In this document: in pieces, positions 62,449-64,000 of the stretch
Layout: every line of letters begins with the position of its first letter
Position numbering within the stretch: the stretch's first letter is position 1
Source of the DNA: Acidobacteriaceae bacterium
GTDB lineage: Bacteria > Acidobacteriota > Terriglobia > Terriglobales > Acidobacteriaceae
Direction of reading: 5' to 3'
Length of the DNA stretch: 64,000 nt
NCBI GenBank assembly: GCA_028283625.1
Contig: JAPWKG010000007.1
Location: 186,001 to 250,000 of the forward strand
Translations under genes and position numbers: made by a program
The notes under the pieces: generated by a model
The model's input: only the letters and a program-made list of their open reading frames with translations
Databases searched by the model: none
What the model was told of the DNA's origin: nothing

Positions 62449-62756
62449 GCAATTTCTCCAGTTCGGTTCTCATGCTATTCGACCAGGCTGCCTGTCAGCC
62501 TCGTCGCGCTATGAGCCCTGTCCCTGGAGTTGCGAGTTCCGGATCGTCATCGACTGGTAAGTTGAGCGGGCTTGCTCCAAGCATATTTTCTTAAGTCAGA
62601 TCACGTTGCCAGCCATTTTTGGGGCTAGCGCGAATTTCACACGCCATTTTGCCCAGTGGAATTGATCGTCACAGCCGCGGTGGCTTGCTGCGGCCAAGGT
62701 CCGGACCTGCCTCCGCACCCTTCTCCTCGGGCACTACCGGCGCGCGCTCGGCCATT

Positions 62757-63116
62757 TCATTGCCCGCTTCGTGCAGCAGATCCTGGATCGCTTGTTCGGT
62801 CTGTTATGGAGGCTATGAGACTGTGGGTCATGGCAAGTGTGGCGCTGAAAGTCGTGTAAAGTAGCTTGGGCGCGGGCGTCCAGCCAAACGATTGCAAAAG
62901 GGCTTCCCGGCATTGAAGCCAAAACGCAGGAGGGGGGACAACGTCCTTGAGGTTGTCCGGGGTCTTCAGCCACACCGGCTTCGGCACTGCGCCTGGAGTT
63001 GCGGCCGAGCCGGCGGCTGCCAGGCGTTGCGGCTGCATCAGCTCTCCGGCGGAGCGCATCAGCCGGGCGATGCGGTAGGCGTCGGATTCCGGAACGGGTT
63101 TCTTCAGGGCAGTCAT
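62757..63116 (-). CDS. Hypothetical protein, weak candidate
   Basis: An open frame of 119 codons from ATG 63116 (or 137 from 63170). The product has natural-looking stretches (ESDAYRIARLMRSAGELMQ and DNLKDVVPPPAFWLQC) and a C-terminal part with a possible amphipathic or membrane segment. No family was recognised and no ribosome binding site is seen. The opposite strand frames look worse. It may be real, a decayed gene or chance. Confidence 0.3.
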   Translation of the reverse strand: MTALKKPVPESDAYRIARLMRSAGELMQPQRLAAAGSAATPGAVPKPVWLKTPDNLKDVVPPPAFWLQCREALLQSFGWTPAPKLLYTTFSATLAMTHSLIASITDRTSDPGSAARSGQ

Positions 63117-63327
63117 GCTTTGTGTCGGCAAAAGGTCGGGGCCGGATCTATCAGGTGTTTCGGTTGACAATCGGCTGACCGTATATCCAGAGCTGGCATG
63201 CGGTAGCGCACTGGCTGCGGGAATGTGCGAGCTGCGGCCTTAGCCGCTACCGCCTTCGGGCCGTTCATGGGCTGCCCGCAATTTCATCTCTTAAGATCGA
63301 GATCATGAAACTTCGCGGCGCGGGGAC

Positions 63328-63406
63328 ACGTAACGGTAAATCCGAACAGGACAAATGCGCCGGAGAGCCGTTCATCGCCAACATCAGGCGTCTGTTACCG
63401 TAACGT
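63328..63406. repeat. 12-bp inverted repeat upstream of the small rhizobial gene
   Basis: ACGTAACGGTAA (63328-63339) and TTACCGTAACGT (63395-63406) are inverted copies with one mismatch, 55 bases apart. The second lies 32 bases before ATG 63438. They could be paired regulator sites. Confidence 0.5.
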
Positions 63407-63437
63407 ACTTCCGTGCCAACCCAAGGAGGATAAGGTG

Positions 63438-63773
63438 ATGACGACAAACTCGAGTGGGGGCCGGGATGGCGTGATGGGAAGAGGAGAGGCAGACGAAAGA
63501 GCTCCGGAAGGTACCGCTCGGCGTGGCCTCTGGCGTCTGATGTTGAGATTGCCCGGGCTTCGGGGCAAGCTGCAAATTCTTGCAGGAAGATCGGAATCGT
63601 TGGCCGGTCTGTGCGAAGCCTATGAAGATGCCAGTGTCACGCTGGAGCGCATGCTCAGGGAACCTGGGGACGCCAACTGCGCCATGATCAAGGAATACCA
63701 GACGATCTGTGGCGAGATCGAGTCCGACGTCATCCAGTACTGTCTCACACAAATCGCCGACGTCCCGGAATAA
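63438..63773 (+). CDS. Small hypothetical protein, 111 residues
   Basis: ATG 63438 has AGGAGG 8 bases upstream, a strong ribosome binding site. The product starts with a Gly/Ser/Arg-rich tail of about 35 residues, then a predicted helical part (LRGKLQILAGRSESLAGLCE, then YEDASVTLERMLRE) and ends CLTQIADVPE. No catalytic motif or membrane segment is seen. I do not recognise the family; the helical body could bind a partner protein. Confidence 0.65.
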   Translation: MTTNSSGGRDGVMGRGEADERAPEGTARRGLWRLMLRLPGLRGKLQILAGRSESLAGLCEAYEDASVTLERMLREPGDANCAMIKEYQTICGEIESDVIQYCLTQIADVPE

Positions 63774-63900
63774 GACGCCTTCTGCTCTAAATTGCAACGA
63801 CTTGTGGTTTTGTTAGCTTTCCAAGTTGCAACTGATTGTCATCCGCGCGATAAGATTGTCTGGTCTACTTTGGCTTTGACATTGCGTAGCGGGGGCGGCG

Positions 63901-64000
63901 ATGAACACCGAAGAAAAATTGTGCGGGCCGCACGACGTATCTGACGAGGAAGGTCGCGCCGAACTCGAAAGACTGCTGGGCGACCAACGTTTCCACGGCA
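63901..64000 (+). CDS. Partial CDS running off the window end
   Basis: ATG 63901 opens a frame of 33 codons to the window edge (MNTEEKLCGPHDVSDEEGRA, then ELERLLGDQRFHG). The segment with RLLGDQRFHG recalls the N-terminal region of large rhizobial signalling proteins with adenylate-cyclase-like or TPR parts, but the piece is too short to say. No clear Shine-Dalgarno precedes it. Confidence 0.4.
   Translation, partial: MNTEEKLCGPHDVSDEEGRAELERLLGDQRFHG

Larger units (their letters stand above)
62449..63437. other. Intergenic stretch, rhizobial side
   Basis: About 1 kb with no confidently recognised gene. One weak minus-strand candidate gene (62757-63116) and an inverted repeat (63328-63406) are listed separately. 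Confidence 0.45.

Noticed and set aside
1-64000. CRISPR array, rRNA or tRNA genes, insertion sequences, prophage
   Set aside because: No regularly spaced repeats, no transposase or integrase motifs and no recognisable RNA gene were seen on either strand by reading; small or divergent RNA genes could still be missed.

Overview
The window is almost certainly two pieces of DNA from different organisms. Bases 1 to about 59,972 look like the chromosome of an acidobacterium of the Terriglobia type (Granulicella, Terriglobus or Edaphobacter-like). The signs are very long TonB-dependent receptors with an N-terminal carboxypeptidase-regulatory domain, a pro-kumamolisin (S53) peptidase, a beta-propeller sensor kinase, a tetraether-synthase-like radical SAM protein and many secreted glycoside hydrolases. 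From about 59,972 to the end the genes look rhizobial: a LivJ-type branched-chain amino acid binding protein, an 8-oxoguanine deaminase and small unknown genes. The join cuts an S53 peptidase at its 3' side and a LivJ gene at its 5' side at the same point, so a chimeric assembly is the simplest reading.

Layout: 1-1911 partial radical SAM (Tes/MJ0619-like) gene; 2124-3704 DHA2 multidrug MFS; 3783-7484 (minus) a redox operon of EF-hand protein, ApbE-DUF2271 fusion, PepSY membrane protein and flavin reductase; 7639-11257 YdeI-like protein, MutY and an M28 peptidase, each apparently leaderless; 11331-13356 divergent fibronectin-type lipoprotein and XRE-cupin regulator; 13423-17951 (minus) HrpB, DUF72, zinc-ribbon coiled-coil protein and a deoxyribonucleotidase-like HAD protein.

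18373-32897 is an efflux region: a complete HAE1-type RND pump (adaptor, permease, outer membrane factor), a TetR regulator, a second DHA2 MFS and a complete CzcCBA/CusCBA-like metal RND pump. 32983-43636 is a LacI-controlled hemicellulose/beta-glucan locus: LacI, TonB receptor, GH16, GH51-like arabinofuranosidase, FucP-type sugar transporter and secreted aldose 1-epimerase. After the tRNA hydroxylase gene trhO comes a fructan locus on the minus strand (53422 to 44481): TonB receptor, Tat-type GH32 lipoprotein, PfkB kinase, sugar-porter MFS and a second GH32. It faces an AraR-like GntR/LacI regulator. TGTCTAGACA-type operators overlap the core promoter elements on both sides of this divergent intergenic region.

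Then follow a propeller histidine kinase with its NarL-type response regulator and the truncated S53 peptidase. No rRNA, tRNA, CRISPR array, insertion sequence or phage gene was seen. All calls come from reading the sequence; no database search was run.
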